From contig NZ_KI911559.1 of the NCBI RefSeq assembly GCF_000515255.1, positions 3,704,693 to 3,768,692 of the forward strand: a DNA stretch of 64,000 bases, in the 5' to 3' direction. The DNA is from Rhodovibrio salinarum DSM 9154 (GTDB lineage Bacteria > Pseudomonadota > Alphaproteobacteria > Kiloniellales > Rhodovibrionaceae). The position numbers and the translations under genes are program-made. Positions 26,650-36,369 of this stretch are shown here, in pieces; within the stretch, counting starts at the first letter, position 1; each line of letters opens with the position of its first letter. The notes under the pieces were generated by a model, which was given only the letters and a program-made list of their open reading frames with translations, made no database searches and was not told where the DNA came from.

Positions 26650-27636
26650 CTAGTAACAGCCCGCGAGCTTGGCCCGCTGAATCAGCAGGCCCAGGACCGT
26701 ATCGATCGCGGGGGTTTCGATGGTCAGCTTGTCACCGATCTCGGAAACGGCCGTGACCATGGAGTCGACCTCCATCGTGCGGCCGCGCTCCAGATCCTGC
26801 AGCATCGATGTCTTGTGCTCGCCGACGTCACCGGCCCATTTGATCCGGGTATCGACATCGACGGTCATCTTGACGCCTAATGCCTCGGCAACCGCCTGCG
26901 CCTCCACCATCATCGCCCGGGCGACGCGGCGCGTTCCGGGCTCGCCGGCGATCTGGGCGAGCGTGCCGAGCGACAACGCGCTGATCGGGTTGAACGCGAC
27001 GTTGCCCCACAGCTTGAGCCAGATGTCGTCGCGGATGCGCGGACGCACCGGCGCCTTCAGACCACCGGCGTTCATCGCCTTGGACAGCGCCTGTGCGCGC
27101 TCGGACTTGGAGCCGTCGGGCTCGCCCAGCATGTAGCGGTTACCGTATTCGTGCCGGATCATGCCGGGCTCGACGATCTCCGCCGCCGGGTAGACCACGC
27201 AGCCGAGACAGCGCGCCGGCGGTAGCTTCTCGCTCAACTCGCCATTCGGATCGACGCTTTCCAGCCGCGCGCCATCGAGCGGACCGCCATGGGCGTGGAA
27301 GTACCACCAGGGCACGCCGTTCATCGCCGTGACGATGGCGGTGTCCGGCCCCAATAACGGCTGCAGCGCGTCGGCGATGGTGCGCACCACCGGCGCCTTC
27401 AGCGCCAGGATGACGTAGTCCTGCGGCCCCGCCTCGGCCGGGTCCTCGACCGCTGTCACGTTACTGTAGGTCGACAGCGTATCGCCGTTGTCGAAATAGA
27501 TGCGCAGGCCATGGTCGTTGATCGCCTGGAGCGTCTTGCCCCGGGCGATCATGGTGACCTCGACCTCCCCGGTGTGGGCCAGCGAAGCGGCGATGTGCCC
27601 GCCGATCGCGCCGGCACCGTAGATCGCGACCTTCAC
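26650..27636 (-). CDS. Ketopantoate reductase family protein (ApbA/PanE-like)
   Basis: NADPH-dependent 2-keto-acid reductase of 328 residues. The N-terminal Rossmann motif is GAGAIGGHIAASLA, followed by the family's ALKAPVV and NGVPWWYF segments. The C-terminal helical domain has the catalytic Lys in WLKLWGNVAFNP and the KTSMLQDLERGRTMEVD stretch typical of ApbA/PanE_C. The start overlaps the end of the acyl-CoA ligase gene by 4 bases (ATGA), so the two are translationally coupled. Because of this partner, a catabolic 2-keto-acid role is more likely than pantothenate synthesis; the real substrate is open. Confidence 0.88.
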   Translation of the reverse strand: MKVAIYGAGAIGGHIAASLAHTGEVEVTMIARGKTLQAINDHGLRIYFDNGDTLSTYSNVTAVEDPAEAGPQDYVILALKAPVVRTIADALQPLLGPDTAIVTAMNGVPWWYFHAHGGPLDGARLESVDPNGELSEKLPPARCLGCVVYPAAEIVEPGMIRHEYGNRYMLGEPDGSKSERAQALSKAMNAGGLKAPVRPRIRDDIWLKLWGNVAFNPISALSLGTLAQIAGEPGTRRVARAMMVEAQAVAEALGVKMTVDVDTRIKWAGDVGEHKTSMLQDLERGRTMEVDSMVTAVSEIGDKLTIETPAIDTVLGLLIQRAKLAGCY

Positions 27637-29201
27637 TTCGCCGCCCCCTGCGTCTCGACCAGGCCAAGCTTCTCCGCCATGCCGATGCGCTGCATCTTGC
27701 CGGTTGGGCCCTTGGGGATTTCCTCCAGGAAGACGATCCGTTGCGGCACCTTGAAGTCGGCCAGCCGCTCGGCGACGAAGCCCTTCAGCGTTTTCTCATC
27801 CAGCCCCGCGCCTTCGTGCAGGCGCACCGCCGCGGCGACCGTCTCGCCCAGCTTCTTGTGCGGCAGGGCGAAGGCGACCGCCTGGGCCACGTCCGGGTGG
27901 TCCATCAGCGCCTCATCGACCTCGACCGGACTGACCTTCTCGCCACCGCGATTGATCAACTCCTTCAGCCGGCCGGTAATGGTCAGATAGCCCTCGGGGT
28001 CGAGGATCCCCTGGTCGCCGGTGCGGAACCAGCCCTGAAAGAAAGCCTTGGCGTTGGCGTCGGGGTTGTTCTCGTAGCCGGGGGTGACGTTGTCCCCCTT
28101 GATGCAGACCTCGCCGGCCTCCCCCTGGGGCACGAAGGTGCCGGCCTCATCGGCGATCGCGACTTGCGGGCCAGCGGCGATGCCGACCGACCCCGCCTTG
28201 CGCGGTTTCGGCGGCAGGGGGTTGGAGGTCATCTGGTGGGCCGCTTCGGTCATGCCGTAGGACTCGATCACCGGGCAGCCAAAGGTCTCCTCCAGTTGCT
28301 TCATGGTCTGCGACGGCAGGCTGGCGGAGGACGAGCGGATGAACCGCAGCCCCAGTCCCTTGGCCGCATCCGGACGCTTCAAAGCGCGGTCCAATAGCGA
28401 CTGGTGCATGGTCGGCACGCCGGTGTACCAGGTCGCCCCGGACTCCTGCAGCCAGCGCAGCATCGAGAGCGCGTTGAACGGACCCGGCACATAGGCCTGG
28501 CCGCCCGCCGACAAGGGGGCGAGCGACGCGGCGATCAAGCCGTGGATGTGGAACAGCGGCATGATCGACAAACAGATGTCGTCCGCCGAAAGCTGCAACA
28601 CCTCGCGGATGTTGCGGGCGCTGGTCCAGACATTGCGCTGCAGCAGCGGCACGATCTTGGGCCGGGAGGTGGTGCCGGAGGTATGCAGTACCAGCGCCTC
28701 ATCGCCCTCCCGCGCGAAACCGGGGGTTGCGGCTTCCCCGGGCGTGCCCCCCTTGAGGCAAAAGCTCCCGGCCGGACCGTCGGTGTCGGGGACCAGGTCC
28801 AGTACCGGGATGCCGTGGGTTTCCGCGGCCGCACGGGCGAGCTTGGCTTCCTCGCCACCATCCGAGCGCACGACCAGCGCCTTCGCCTGCAAATCGCTCA
28901 GGTAATAGGCATGCTCCTCCTGCCGGTAGGCCGGATTGAGCGGGGCGGTCGAGGCGCCGGCACCGATCGTCAGAAAGGCGGCGAGCGTCTCCGGGCTGTT
29001 CGGCAATACCATGGCGACCCGGTCGCCGCGACCGATGCCGAGCGCGTTCAGCGCACTGACCGTGTGACCGGCCAGCTCGCGTAACTTGCCGTAGGTCATC
29101 GCCGAGCGCTCGGGCGCGGCGATCGCCACCGCATCGGCGGCGCCCGCGTTGCAAATATCCGAAATGGTGCGCTGAGCGCCCTGGACCTCGCCTGCTGCCA
29201 T
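27633..29201 (-). CDS. Acyl-CoA ligase (AMP-forming), oxalyl-CoA synthetase-like
   Basis: Adenylate-forming enzyme of 522 residues that activates a carboxylic acid to its CoA thioester. Key motifs are the P-loop LHTSGTTSRPKIVPL, MPLFHIHGL, ESYGMTEAAHQM (A5), WFRTGDQG (A7) and the C-terminal lysine in PKGPTGKMQR. The stretch MPLFHIHGLIAASLAPLSAGG and YTGVPTMHQ is close to the AAE3/Pcs60 oxalate-CoA ligase group, which is a suggestion only. The ATG at 29201 has GGGGAGA upstream; the frame extends 35 codons more without likeness. First gene of a two-gene operon with the reductase. Confidence 0.88.
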   Translation of the reverse strand: MAAGEVQGAQRTISDICNAGAADAVAIAAPERSAMTYGKLRELAGHTVSALNALGIGRGDRVAMVLPNSPETLAAFLTIGAGASTAPLNPAYRQEEHAYYLSDLQAKALVVRSDGGEEAKLARAAAETHGIPVLDLVPDTDGPAGSFCLKGGTPGEAATPGFAREGDEALVLHTSGTTSRPKIVPLLQRNVWTSARNIREVLQLSADDICLSIMPLFHIHGLIAASLAPLSAGGQAYVPGPFNALSMLRWLQESGATWYTGVPTMHQSLLDRALKRPDAAKGLGLRFIRSSSASLPSQTMKQLEETFGCPVIESYGMTEAAHQMTSNPLPPKPRKAGSVGIAAGPQVAIADEAGTFVPQGEAGEVCIKGDNVTPGYENNPDANAKAFFQGWFRTGDQGILDPEGYLTITGRLKELINRGGEKVSPVEVDEALMDHPDVAQAVAFALPHKKLGETVAAAVRLHEGAGLDEKTLKGFVAERLADFKVPQRIVFLEEIPKGPTGKMQRIGMAEKLGLVETQGAAK

Positions 29202-29445
29202 ACCTGTCTCCCCACCTTCTTGTCGGTTCACGCGGGACTCAGGGACGTGAACCGCTGTTCTTCCAACACAAAAGCATGGGTTTTGCCCGCCAAAACGACG
29301 GGCCAACCGGAGGAACAGTATGACCAGTCGAAACGTGCTGTCGAGACGTTAGACTCCCGGCACGGCTGTAGACGCACCGAGTTCGTCAATCACTTACCTG
29401 CCACGAGCCGGCACGCGCGCAGCCAACACCAATGCGGCCGCACGC

Positions 29446-32400
29446 CTACCCCTGCACAGGCGACAGCAGCTCTTCCAGGTCGTCCTCGGTGAAGGCCGGG
29501 CCCTTGCCCTGCTCGGCGGACTGCACCAGCGAGGCAAGGTCGCGCTTGCGGTCCTGCATGTCGACGATCCGTTCCTCGACCGTGCCCTCGGCGATCATCT
29601 TGTAGACGAACACCGGCTTGTCCTGACCGATCCGGTGCGCCCGGTCGGAGGCCTGCGCCTCCACCGCCGGGTTCCACCAGGGATCGTAGTGGATCACGGT
29701 GTCGGCTGCGGTCAGGTTCAAGCCGGTACCGCCGGCCTTCAACGAGATCAGGAAGATCGGCACCTCGCCATCCTGGAACATCTCCACCGGCGTCTGCCGG
29801 TCGCGGGTCGCGCCGGTCAGGGTGACGTAGTCGAATCCGGCCTCGTCGAGCTGCTCGGCGATCAGCGACAGCATCGAGGTGAACTGCGAGAACACCAGCA
29901 CCTGCCGGCCCTCGTCGGTCAGGTCCTCCAGCATGCCCATCAGCCGCTGCAGCTTGGCCGAGGACTTGACCTCCTTCGCCTGCTCCAGCTTGACCAGCCG
30001 CGGGTCGCAGCAGACCTGGCGCAGCTTCAAGAGCGCGTCGAGCACGGTGATCTGGCTGCGCGCCAAGCCCTTTTCGCGGATCTCCGCACGGACCTTCTGG
30101 TCCATCTGCTGGCGCACCTGCTCGTACAGCGTCACCTGTTCGTCGGTCAGCTCGACCGGCTCACGCATGTCGGTGCGTGGCGGCAACTCGGACGCCACCT
30201 CGATCTTGGTCCGGCGCAGCAGGAAGGGGCGCACCCGGCGCGACAGGATCGCCCGGCGGCGCTGGTCGTTGCGCTTCTCGATCGGCGTGCGGAAGGTCTT
30301 GCGGAAGGTCTTGCGGTCGGCGAACACGCCGGGCACGCCCACCCGCATCAGCGACCACAGCTCGTCCAGATGGTTCTCCATCGGCGTACCGGTCAGGCAG
30401 ATCGCCTGGTGCGCGTCCAGCGCGCGCAGCACGCGAGCGGCCTGCGCGTCCGCGTTCTTGACGTTCTGCGCCTCGTCGCACAGCAGCACATGGTAGCCGT
30501 TGGCGGTCAACGCTTCCCGGTCACGCGGCAGCAGGGCGTAAGTGGTGACCACCAGATCGTGGTCCTGGATCTCCGGGAACCGTTCGCTGCGGTTGGGACC
30601 GTGCAGGACCAGGATACGCAGGTCCGGGGCGAAGCGTCGGGCTTCCGACACCCAGTTGTGCACCACGCTGGTGGGCGCGACCAGCAGCGCCGGCCGGTCC
30701 AGACGCCCCTGTTCCTTCTCCGCCAGCACGTGGGCCAGCGCCTGGATCGTTTTACCCAGGCCCATGTCGTCGGCCAGGATGCCGCCGAAGCCATGCCGTG
30801 CCAGCGTCTGCAGCCAGGCAAAGCCGTCGTGCTGGTAATCACGCAGCGTGCCTTGCAGGCCGTCCGGCTTGGGGATGTCACCCAGACCGGTGCCGGTGCG
30901 CAGCGCCTCCGCCAGCGCGCGCAGCCGCCGGCCGCCTTCCAGCGTCAGCCCGGCGCCGTCGGCTGCGGTTTCCAGCGCGCTCAGTTCGCCCAGGCGCGCG
31001 GCGGGGATGCGTGGGCCGCCGTGGGCAACCTCGCCCTCGCCGGCCTCGACCAGTTCTTCCAGCGTGCGCGCGACCGGCTCGATCCTGGCGGTCGGCAGCG
31101 GCAGGTAACGGCCTTCGCCCAATGGCACGAACAGCGGCCGCGGCTCGGCCTCCTGCTGCGCTACGGCCGCCTTGTCGCGAGCCTGTTCGGCCGCCTGCGC
31201 CTGGGCTTCCTGGCGCTTATCCAGTTGCTGAATGATCGACGAGAGATGCGGGCGCAGATCCAGATGATCGCCGTCGACCTCGACCCCGAAGCGCACGGAG
31301 AACGCCTTGCCGTCGTCCTCTTCCGTCACCTCGAAGGTCCAGTCCCGGGGCGCCGGCAAGACCTCGTAGGGGAAGTCGGGATCGATCTCGACGCGCCAGC
31401 CGGCCGACTGCAGCTCGGACAACGCCTTGTAGCAGAAGCCCAGCCACGCTTCGCGGTCGTCGTAAGCGTGCTCCTTCAGAAGGCCGCGCCAGATCGGCCC
31501 CTGACGCGCGGCCCGACGGCTGCGTCCTTCCGGACGGACTTCCTCCAAACCAGCCTGGGCCAGACGCTCGATCGTCTGACGCTCGATGACGTCGGCGCGC
31601 GGCACACGCACCAGCTTGTCGTCTTCCAGCCACTCCAGAGTGGCCGCCGGATCGCCTTCGACGATGCGCGCCCCGCCGTAGTCGAAATGCAGTTCCGCAA
31701 CCGCCGCGTCGACCACCTCCGGCGGCGGACTGGAACGCCAGCCACGCGGGCTCGGCAAGGGATGGATGCGCGCCTGGGCAAGCCGCAGGATCGGCGAGGG
31801 CGTGACCGTACGGGTTTCCTGGCGCGCGGGGGCCGCCGGCATCACCGGCAGCGCCTTGCCGACCCGGCTTTCCAGCGCCTTGACGAACGGCCGCGCCTCA
31901 CCCGCGGGCAGCGGCGGACCGGCCAGCAGGGCGGCGATCAGCTCGCCCGAGATCGGCTGCTCCGGGTCCAACTGCACCGGACCGGCGCGGCGGTTCTGCA
32001 GATCGACATAGTAGGGCGTGGTCAGCGGCAGCAGCGTGGCGTGGGGCGCATCGGGCAACACGGTAAACCGCTGGCTGCCCCGGCCGCCGGTAACCCAGGC
32101 CGGCGTTCCTTCCGCCGGCTCGCCACGCGCCAGGGCACCGGCGTGCGCACGGGCGGCCCAATAGGTGCGTCCGGTCGCCAGCATCCGCTCCAGCGCCCAA
32201 GCCGCGAATGGACCACGCAACTCGACCTGCGTCTCATGCCCCAGCGAGGAGCCGGAAGCACCGGCCAGCGTCTCCAGCACGCCGACGTCATCGGCGCTCA
32301 GGAACGTTGCCCGCGGCTGGTTGTAGACGTTGCGCACGGAATATGGCTTGGGGGCGCTTTCCGTCCCTTCCTCGTCCCAGCTGACGGTGGTGGGCTTCAC

Positions 32401-33639
32401 GACGGCAACCTGCCCCGTCTTATTCGGCTCCAGGGCCAGGTAGTAGCGCAGCTGGGTGCGCTTGGACTCAGCCTCCCGACGCTGCGCGCGCGACTGGCTG
32501 GGCGCGGCCTTTTCCAGCGCGTCGAGCTGGCGGATCAGGCCTTCCGACAGACGGTCGTTGCCGCCACTGGGCAGGCTGGGCAGCACGTCGCCCAGGCGAT
32601 TCGTGACGGCCGTGGCAAACGCGCCCGCCTGATCCTTCGGCACCGGCGGGCCGGCGAGCAGCACGGACGCCAACTCGCCCGGCATATCGAGGTCGATCGG
32701 CCCGCATACGCCCGACTGCGGGTCCAGGTAGAACGGCGTGGACAGCGGCAGGACGATCGCGGACATATCGGACAGCGAAGTCTGCGGCATTACGCCGAAC
32801 TTGCGCCGGGCTTCGCGATCCTTGTGCCAGGCCGGCTGGCCGGTGCGTGCGGGCCCGCGCTGAAGCGCGCCGGCCGTGGGGTTGTCCGCCCAGTAGGTCC
32901 GGCCGGTCGCGAGCATGCGCTCCAACGCCCAGGCGGCGAACGGCCCGCGCAGATCGACCTGCTCGCCATCCTCAAGCCCATGCCCCGAGGAACTGGCGAG
33001 TGTCTCCAACACCGCGATATCGTCAGCGGTCAGGAAGGCCGGCCGCGGCTTCTGATAAACGTTTTCAAGCGGATAGACCTCCGGCGTGCCGGTCGGCTGG
33101 CCGTCCTTGTCGAGCGCGATCTTGAGCGGCCGCACGACCGGACGCGTCGATCCGTCATCCGCACGCTCCACCGCCAGATCGTAGCGTAGCGCGGCCTCCG
33201 CACCGGCTTCGACGCGGGCACGCGGCGGCTTGGCGGCGGCCTGTTCGAGGATGTCCAGATAGGTCGCCAGGTCGCCGGAGAGTTCCTCGTCCTCCGGCTC
33301 CAGGTTGCTCTCGAACGCCTCCTGCGGCTCGTCCGTGCTCTGCCGGGAGGTCCAGGCATAGATCAGGGCCGCGACGTGCTCGCAGTTGACCATCGTGCGG
33401 CAGGTGCAGGTACCGGAGACCTGCGTACTGCCGCCCGCATCGGGCACCAAACGGACGTCCTGCTTGTAGCTGAGGCCATCCTTGTCGTGCACTTCCCCCG
33501 TGATCGAGATCGCGCCGGATTCGTCCAGATCCACGGTGCGCAGGCGGGCCTTGCCCTCACGGAAGGCTTCCCAGCCGCGCTCGCGGTAAGCGCCGCGGAT
33601 GGCGCGCGTAAGATCGATTTCGGACGACGTGGTCTGCAT
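29446..33639 (-). CDS. Large SNF2-type helicase with SWIM zinc finger and duplicated N-terminal domain
   Basis: Swi2/Snf2 ATPase of 1397 residues, predicted to translocate on DNA and remodel nucleic-acid/protein complexes. A SWIM zinc finger (CTCRTMVNCEH, about 77-88) lies near the N-terminus. The ATPase core carries ADDMGLGKT (Lys about 963), the DEAQN box (about 1054), TGTPMENHLDELWSL, VFSQFTS and SLKAGGTGLNLTAAD with DRAHRIGQ. Between the SWIM and core, residues about 150-355 and 397-603 are two similar copies of one domain (RGPFAAWALERMLATGRTYW occurs in both). The closest general type is the SWIM-SNF2 (HepA/RapA-like) proteins. The ATG at 33639 was chosen; 35 upstream codons are unlikely. 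Confidence 0.93.
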   Translation of the reverse strand: MQTTSSEIDLTRAIRGAYRERGWEAFREGKARLRTVDLDESGAISITGEVHDKDGLSYKQDVRLVPDAGGSTQVSGTCTCRTMVNCEHVAALIYAWTSRQSTDEPQEAFESNLEPEDEELSGDLATYLDILEQAAAKPPRARVEAGAEAALRYDLAVERADDGSTRPVVRPLKIALDKDGQPTGTPEVYPLENVYQKPRPAFLTADDIAVLETLASSSGHGLEDGEQVDLRGPFAAWALERMLATGRTYWADNPTAGALQRGPARTGQPAWHKDREARRKFGVMPQTSLSDMSAIVLPLSTPFYLDPQSGVCGPIDLDMPGELASVLLAGPPVPKDQAGAFATAVTNRLGDVLPSLPSGGNDRLSEGLIRQLDALEKAAPSQSRAQRREAESKRTQLRYYLALEPNKTGQVAVVKPTTVSWDEEGTESAPKPYSVRNVYNQPRATFLSADDVGVLETLAGASGSSLGHETQVELRGPFAAWALERMLATGRTYWAARAHAGALARGEPAEGTPAWVTGGRGSQRFTVLPDAPHATLLPLTTPYYVDLQNRRAGPVQLDPEQPISGELIAALLAGPPLPAGEARPFVKALESRVGKALPVMPAAPARQETRTVTPSPILRLAQARIHPLPSPRGWRSSPPPEVVDAAVAELHFDYGGARIVEGDPAATLEWLEDDKLVRVPRADVIERQTIERLAQAGLEEVRPEGRSRRAARQGPIWRGLLKEHAYDDREAWLGFCYKALSELQSAGWRVEIDPDFPYEVLPAPRDWTFEVTEEDDGKAFSVRFGVEVDGDHLDLRPHLSSIIQQLDKRQEAQAQAAEQARDKAAVAQQEAEPRPLFVPLGEGRYLPLPTARIEPVARTLEELVEAGEGEVAHGGPRIPAARLGELSALETAADGAGLTLEGGRRLRALAEALRTGTGLGDIPKPDGLQGTLRDYQHDGFAWLQTLARHGFGGILADDMGLGKTIQALAHVLAEKEQGRLDRPALLVAPTSVVHNWVSEARRFAPDLRILVLHGPNRSERFPEIQDHDLVVTTYALLPRDREALTANGYHVLLCDEAQNVKNADAQAARVLRALDAHQAICLTGTPMENHLDELWSLMRVGVPGVFADRKTFRKTFRTPIEKRNDQRRRAILSRRVRPFLLRRTKIEVASELPPRTDMREPVELTDEQVTLYEQVRQQMDQKVRAEIREKGLARSQITVLDALLKLRQVCCDPRLVKLEQAKEVKSSAKLQRLMGMLEDLTDEGRQVLVFSQFTSMLSLIAEQLDEAGFDYVTLTGATRDRQTPVEMFQDGEVPIFLISLKAGGTGLNLTAADTVIHYDPWWNPAVEAQASDRAHRIGQDKPVFVYKMIAEGTVEERIVDMQDRKRDLASLVQSAEQGKGPAFTEDDLEELLSPVQG

Positions 33640-33910
33640 GGGGTCCGTTCGTATCGGATGTGATGATCGGGATGGATCGGAGCCGGCGCGGAAGCCCGCG
33701 CGCAAGCGGGCGCCCAAACTCGCGATTGAACCTCGGAAGGTCAACGGGGTCTGTCGACACGGACCGCCGGACGACGGCGGAATACGCCGTCGATTGGGGC
33801 CAATCCATCCAGATAAGTGACACGTAAAGCTGAACCACCCCTAAACGCCACATTGCCGGTCTGACGCGCACGCACTTGTCCCGCCGGCGCACGGCCTTTA
33901 AGGGCGTCTC

Positions 33911-34783
33911 ATGGTCCTCTCTAACCATCTCAAAGGGGTGGCGATCACCGCCATCGGCGTCACCGTGCTCTCGCTGGACGCCCCGCTCGTTCGCCTGATC
34001 GAGGCGGAGGTGGCCACCGTGGCATTTTGGCGCGGCGCGCTGATGGCACTCGGCTTCGCCGTACTGACGGGTATCCGTCGCCGCGGCCATCTGCGCGCCG
34101 ACCTGCGCGCATTCGGCCGCTACGACCTTTTGGCCGCGCTCGCTTTTGCCTCCGGCAATCTGTGCTTCGTCATCGGTGCGAAGATGATCCCGGTGGCGAA
34201 CCTGCTGTTGTTCGTCGCCACCACGCCGCTCACGACGGCTGCGATGGCCCGGCTGCTGCTGGGCGAACGGCTTCAACCCAGCACGCTGTTCGCCATCCTG
34301 GGCGCATTCGCCGGGATCGTCGTGTTGGTCGCGGGCGAGCTACGGGCGGAAGCCGACCTGCTGGGCCACCTCATCGGGCTGGGCGTTCCCCTGTCGACGG
34401 GGCTGTTCTTCACCCTGTTGCGCCGGGCGCGGTCGTCCAACACGGGGCCGATCCTGGTCACCGCCGCGCTGATCATGGCCGGCGTGATGCTACCGTTCGC
34501 CTGGGTCCCGGTGATGCCGATCACAAGCATGCCCCAAATGGGGCTGCTCGGGCTTGTGGTGATCCCGATCGCCTTCACCCTGATCTCTCAAGGCCCGCGC
34601 TACCTGCCAGCGGCGGAAGCAAGCCTGCTGATGCTGCTGGAGACGGTGTTCGGCCCGATCTGGGCGTGGCTGCTGCTCTCCGAACTGCCTTCGCCGGCCG
34701 CGCTCGCGGGCGGCGTGCTGGTGCTGGGGTCCGTCGCCGGGCACGTCTTTGTCAGCACTCGGACACGCTTGGCGCCGAGTTGA
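33911..34783 (+). CDS. DMT-family exporter with two EamA domains
   Basis: Inner-membrane drug/metabolite exporter of 290 residues with about ten hydrophobic helices in two EamA repeats. Each half shows the usual pattern: helix, FWRGALM-type loop, then LLFVATTPL in the first half and AEASLLMLLETVFGPIWAWLLL in the second. No substrate can be assigned. It diverges from the SNF2 gene. Confidence 0.9.
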   Translation: MVLSNHLKGVAITAIGVTVLSLDAPLVRLIEAEVATVAFWRGALMALGFAVLTGIRRRGHLRADLRAFGRYDLLAALAFASGNLCFVIGAKMIPVANLLLFVATTPLTTAAMARLLLGERLQPSTLFAILGAFAGIVVLVAGELRAEADLLGHLIGLGVPLSTGLFFTLLRRARSSNTGPILVTAALIMAGVMLPFAWVPVMPITSMPQMGLLGLVVIPIAFTLISQGPRYLPAAEASLLMLLETVFGPIWAWLLLSELPSPAALAGGVLVLGSVAGHVFVSTRTRLAPS

Positions 34784-34965
34784 TTGCAACCGCCTGAAAA
34801 ACTGCCGAACACAGCCTGCCACGAGAGCGACGGGCGGCGGCATGCGCCGTCGACCCGGCTGACCGCCTGTGTTTCCATGTCGCCCTGGCTGGACCATGCC
34901 GCTGAACGATCCCGACGGAGATTCGAGCCGTCGGGGCACGCGAACCGTGTCGAAGGAGCCCGCCC

Positions 34966-35289
34966 TTGCGCACCGACTGTCGCTTTCGCCGTTTAATCGC
35001 CGCCACCCTGGCCGGGATCGCCGCGGCCGCCACGCTGGCGGCCGGTCCCGTGCTGGCGCAGAACCGGATCATGTGCAGCCAACCGGTGGAGCCGACCTGC
35101 GTCAGCTCCGACCTGACCTACGAGGACCCGCAACGCGTCAAGCGCTGTGAGCGGGACGTGGAAAACTATAGCCAATCGGTCGAGGAATACCTCAGCTGCC
35201 TGGACCAAAAATCCCGGGCCCAAGAGAAGACGCTCAAGGAGTTGCGCCAGCAGTTCCGGTGCAACGTAAACGACGACGTCGACTGCTAG
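34966..35289 (+). CDS. Small secreted cysteine-containing protein, unknown
   Basis: A 107-residue protein with a clear Sec signal peptide (about 1-31, ending AAGPVLAQ). The mature part is ~76 residues and holds six cysteines that can pair in the periplasm, plus a helical stretch (SRAQEKTLKELRQQF). The TTG at 34966 is the start: GAAGGAG lies 7 bases upstream and no ATG fits. The function is unknown. A hairpin follows the stop. Confidence 0.8.
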   Translation: MRTDCRFRRLIAATLAGIAAAATLAAGPVLAQNRIMCSQPVEPTCVSSDLTYEDPQRVKRCERDVENYSQSVEEYLSCLDQKSRAQEKTLKELRQQFRCNVNDDVDC

Positions 35290-35303
35290 ATTTGCCATCT
35301 GCC

Positions 35304-35353
35304 CGGCGCGCCGGTGGGGGTGTCTGGATTTCTTACACCCACACGGCGCGCCG
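35304..35353 (+). terminator. Imperfect hairpin after the small secreted protein gene
   Basis: The 10-base CGGCGCGCCG occurs at both ends (itself self-complementary), followed inward by GTGGGGGTGT and ACACCCACA. This gives an extended stem with a ~11-nt loop. It lies shortly after the stop at 35289. Confidence 0.5.
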
Positions 35354-35573
35354 CAGCGGTGTTCAAACGTCTGTCGCGGAAAGATATTTCGGATTAGTCG
35401 CTCAGCTCAGGGTGTAGGCATTTTTGACAGATTACGCCTTTATGCCTGCCCACCTCCGACATTCTATCGGTAAGACCTTGATATAAAACGATAGGTAGTA
35501 ACTGGCATACCTTTTGCTGACCCGTGCGTCACCGTCCAGGAGGGACGCGACATCTTTTGCGGGGACAATCCTG

Positions 35574-36290
35574 ATGAATTTGAAAATTGCAGCCGTGGCG
35601 GCGGCTCTTCTCGCCACCGTCGGGACGGCGCCCAGCGCGTATGCCGGCTACATCGACTTCACCGACGACCTGTGGCGTACACAACAAAGTGGCGACAGCG
35701 CCAGTTCACGGACCCGAACGATTGGCGGGATCGGCAACGTCACGCTCCAGGCGTTCACCTCGGCCAGCACCCCGGGCACGCTCACCTTTCAAGGCGGCGT
35801 GCCGGGCACCCCGGCCACACCCTGCGGCATCCTGGCGTGTGACAACGACGGCGTCGGGATCAACGACGACGAGATCAGCTTCGGCACCGGGAACAAGCAG
35901 GACGTCGAGCGGCTGGTCGTGACGTTCGAAACGGCCATCGATCTGGCGCATTTCCATTTCCTGGACCTGTTCGGGGCCGGCGCAACGTCTGATGACCCGG
36001 AAAGCGAACGGGTGCAGTGGCAGATCAACGGCAACGGCCCGGGCGGCGTTTTCGATGGCACGGCGATGGATGAGGTCGGCTACGCCGTGACCGGAGAGCT
36101 GGGGTACAAGGATGTGTTCCAGATCGAGTTCTTCGCCGATACGGCCCGGCGCAGCTCGCCCGCAAACACGGACTTCGCCTTGGCGGCGATCCAGACCACC
36201 GTCCCAAGCCCGGCCACGCTGCTGCTGTTCGCCGGCGGGCTGATCGCGCTCGGCGCCGGAACGCGCCTGCGCGCACACGCCGAAATCTAG
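35574..36290 (+). CDS. Secreted protein with PEP-CTERM-like sorting signal
   Basis: A 238-residue secreted protein. A Sec signal (about 1-24, ending APSAYA) is followed by a Ser/Thr/Gly/Asp-rich beta-type domain. The C-terminus is VPSPATLLLFAGGLIALGAG followed by a basic end (RLRA). This is the tripartite PEP-CTERM type signal, with VPSPA in place of VPEPA. Such proteins are processed by exosortase and go to the surface or exopolysaccharide; no exosortase is in this window. The start at 35574 gives MNLKIAA; a 20-codon upstream extension is unlikely. The 5' region is AT-rich and may hold its promoter. Confidence 0.85.
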   Translation: MNLKIAAVAAALLATVGTAPSAYAGYIDFTDDLWRTQQSGDSASSRTRTIGGIGNVTLQAFTSASTPGTLTFQGGVPGTPATPCGILACDNDGVGINDDEISFGTGNKQDVERLVVTFETAIDLAHFHFLDLFGAGATSDDPESERVQWQINGNGPGGVFDGTAMDEVGYAVTGELGYKDVFQIEFFADTARRSSPANTDFALAAIQTTVPSPATLLLFAGGLIALGAGTRLRAHAEI

Positions 36291-36369
36291 GGCGGCAGCC
36301 CGAAGCTGCGCCCGATCGTCCTTCGGTTGTCGCCATCAGCCAACGGAGACGATCGGGTGCGCGGCCGCT

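Noticed and set aside
29635-33189. 1184-codon open frame on the plus strand opposite the SNF2 gene
   Set aside because: It is the antisense of a strongly supported helicase; composition is Gln/Arg/Gly-rich with no family motifs, a usual effect of high GC.
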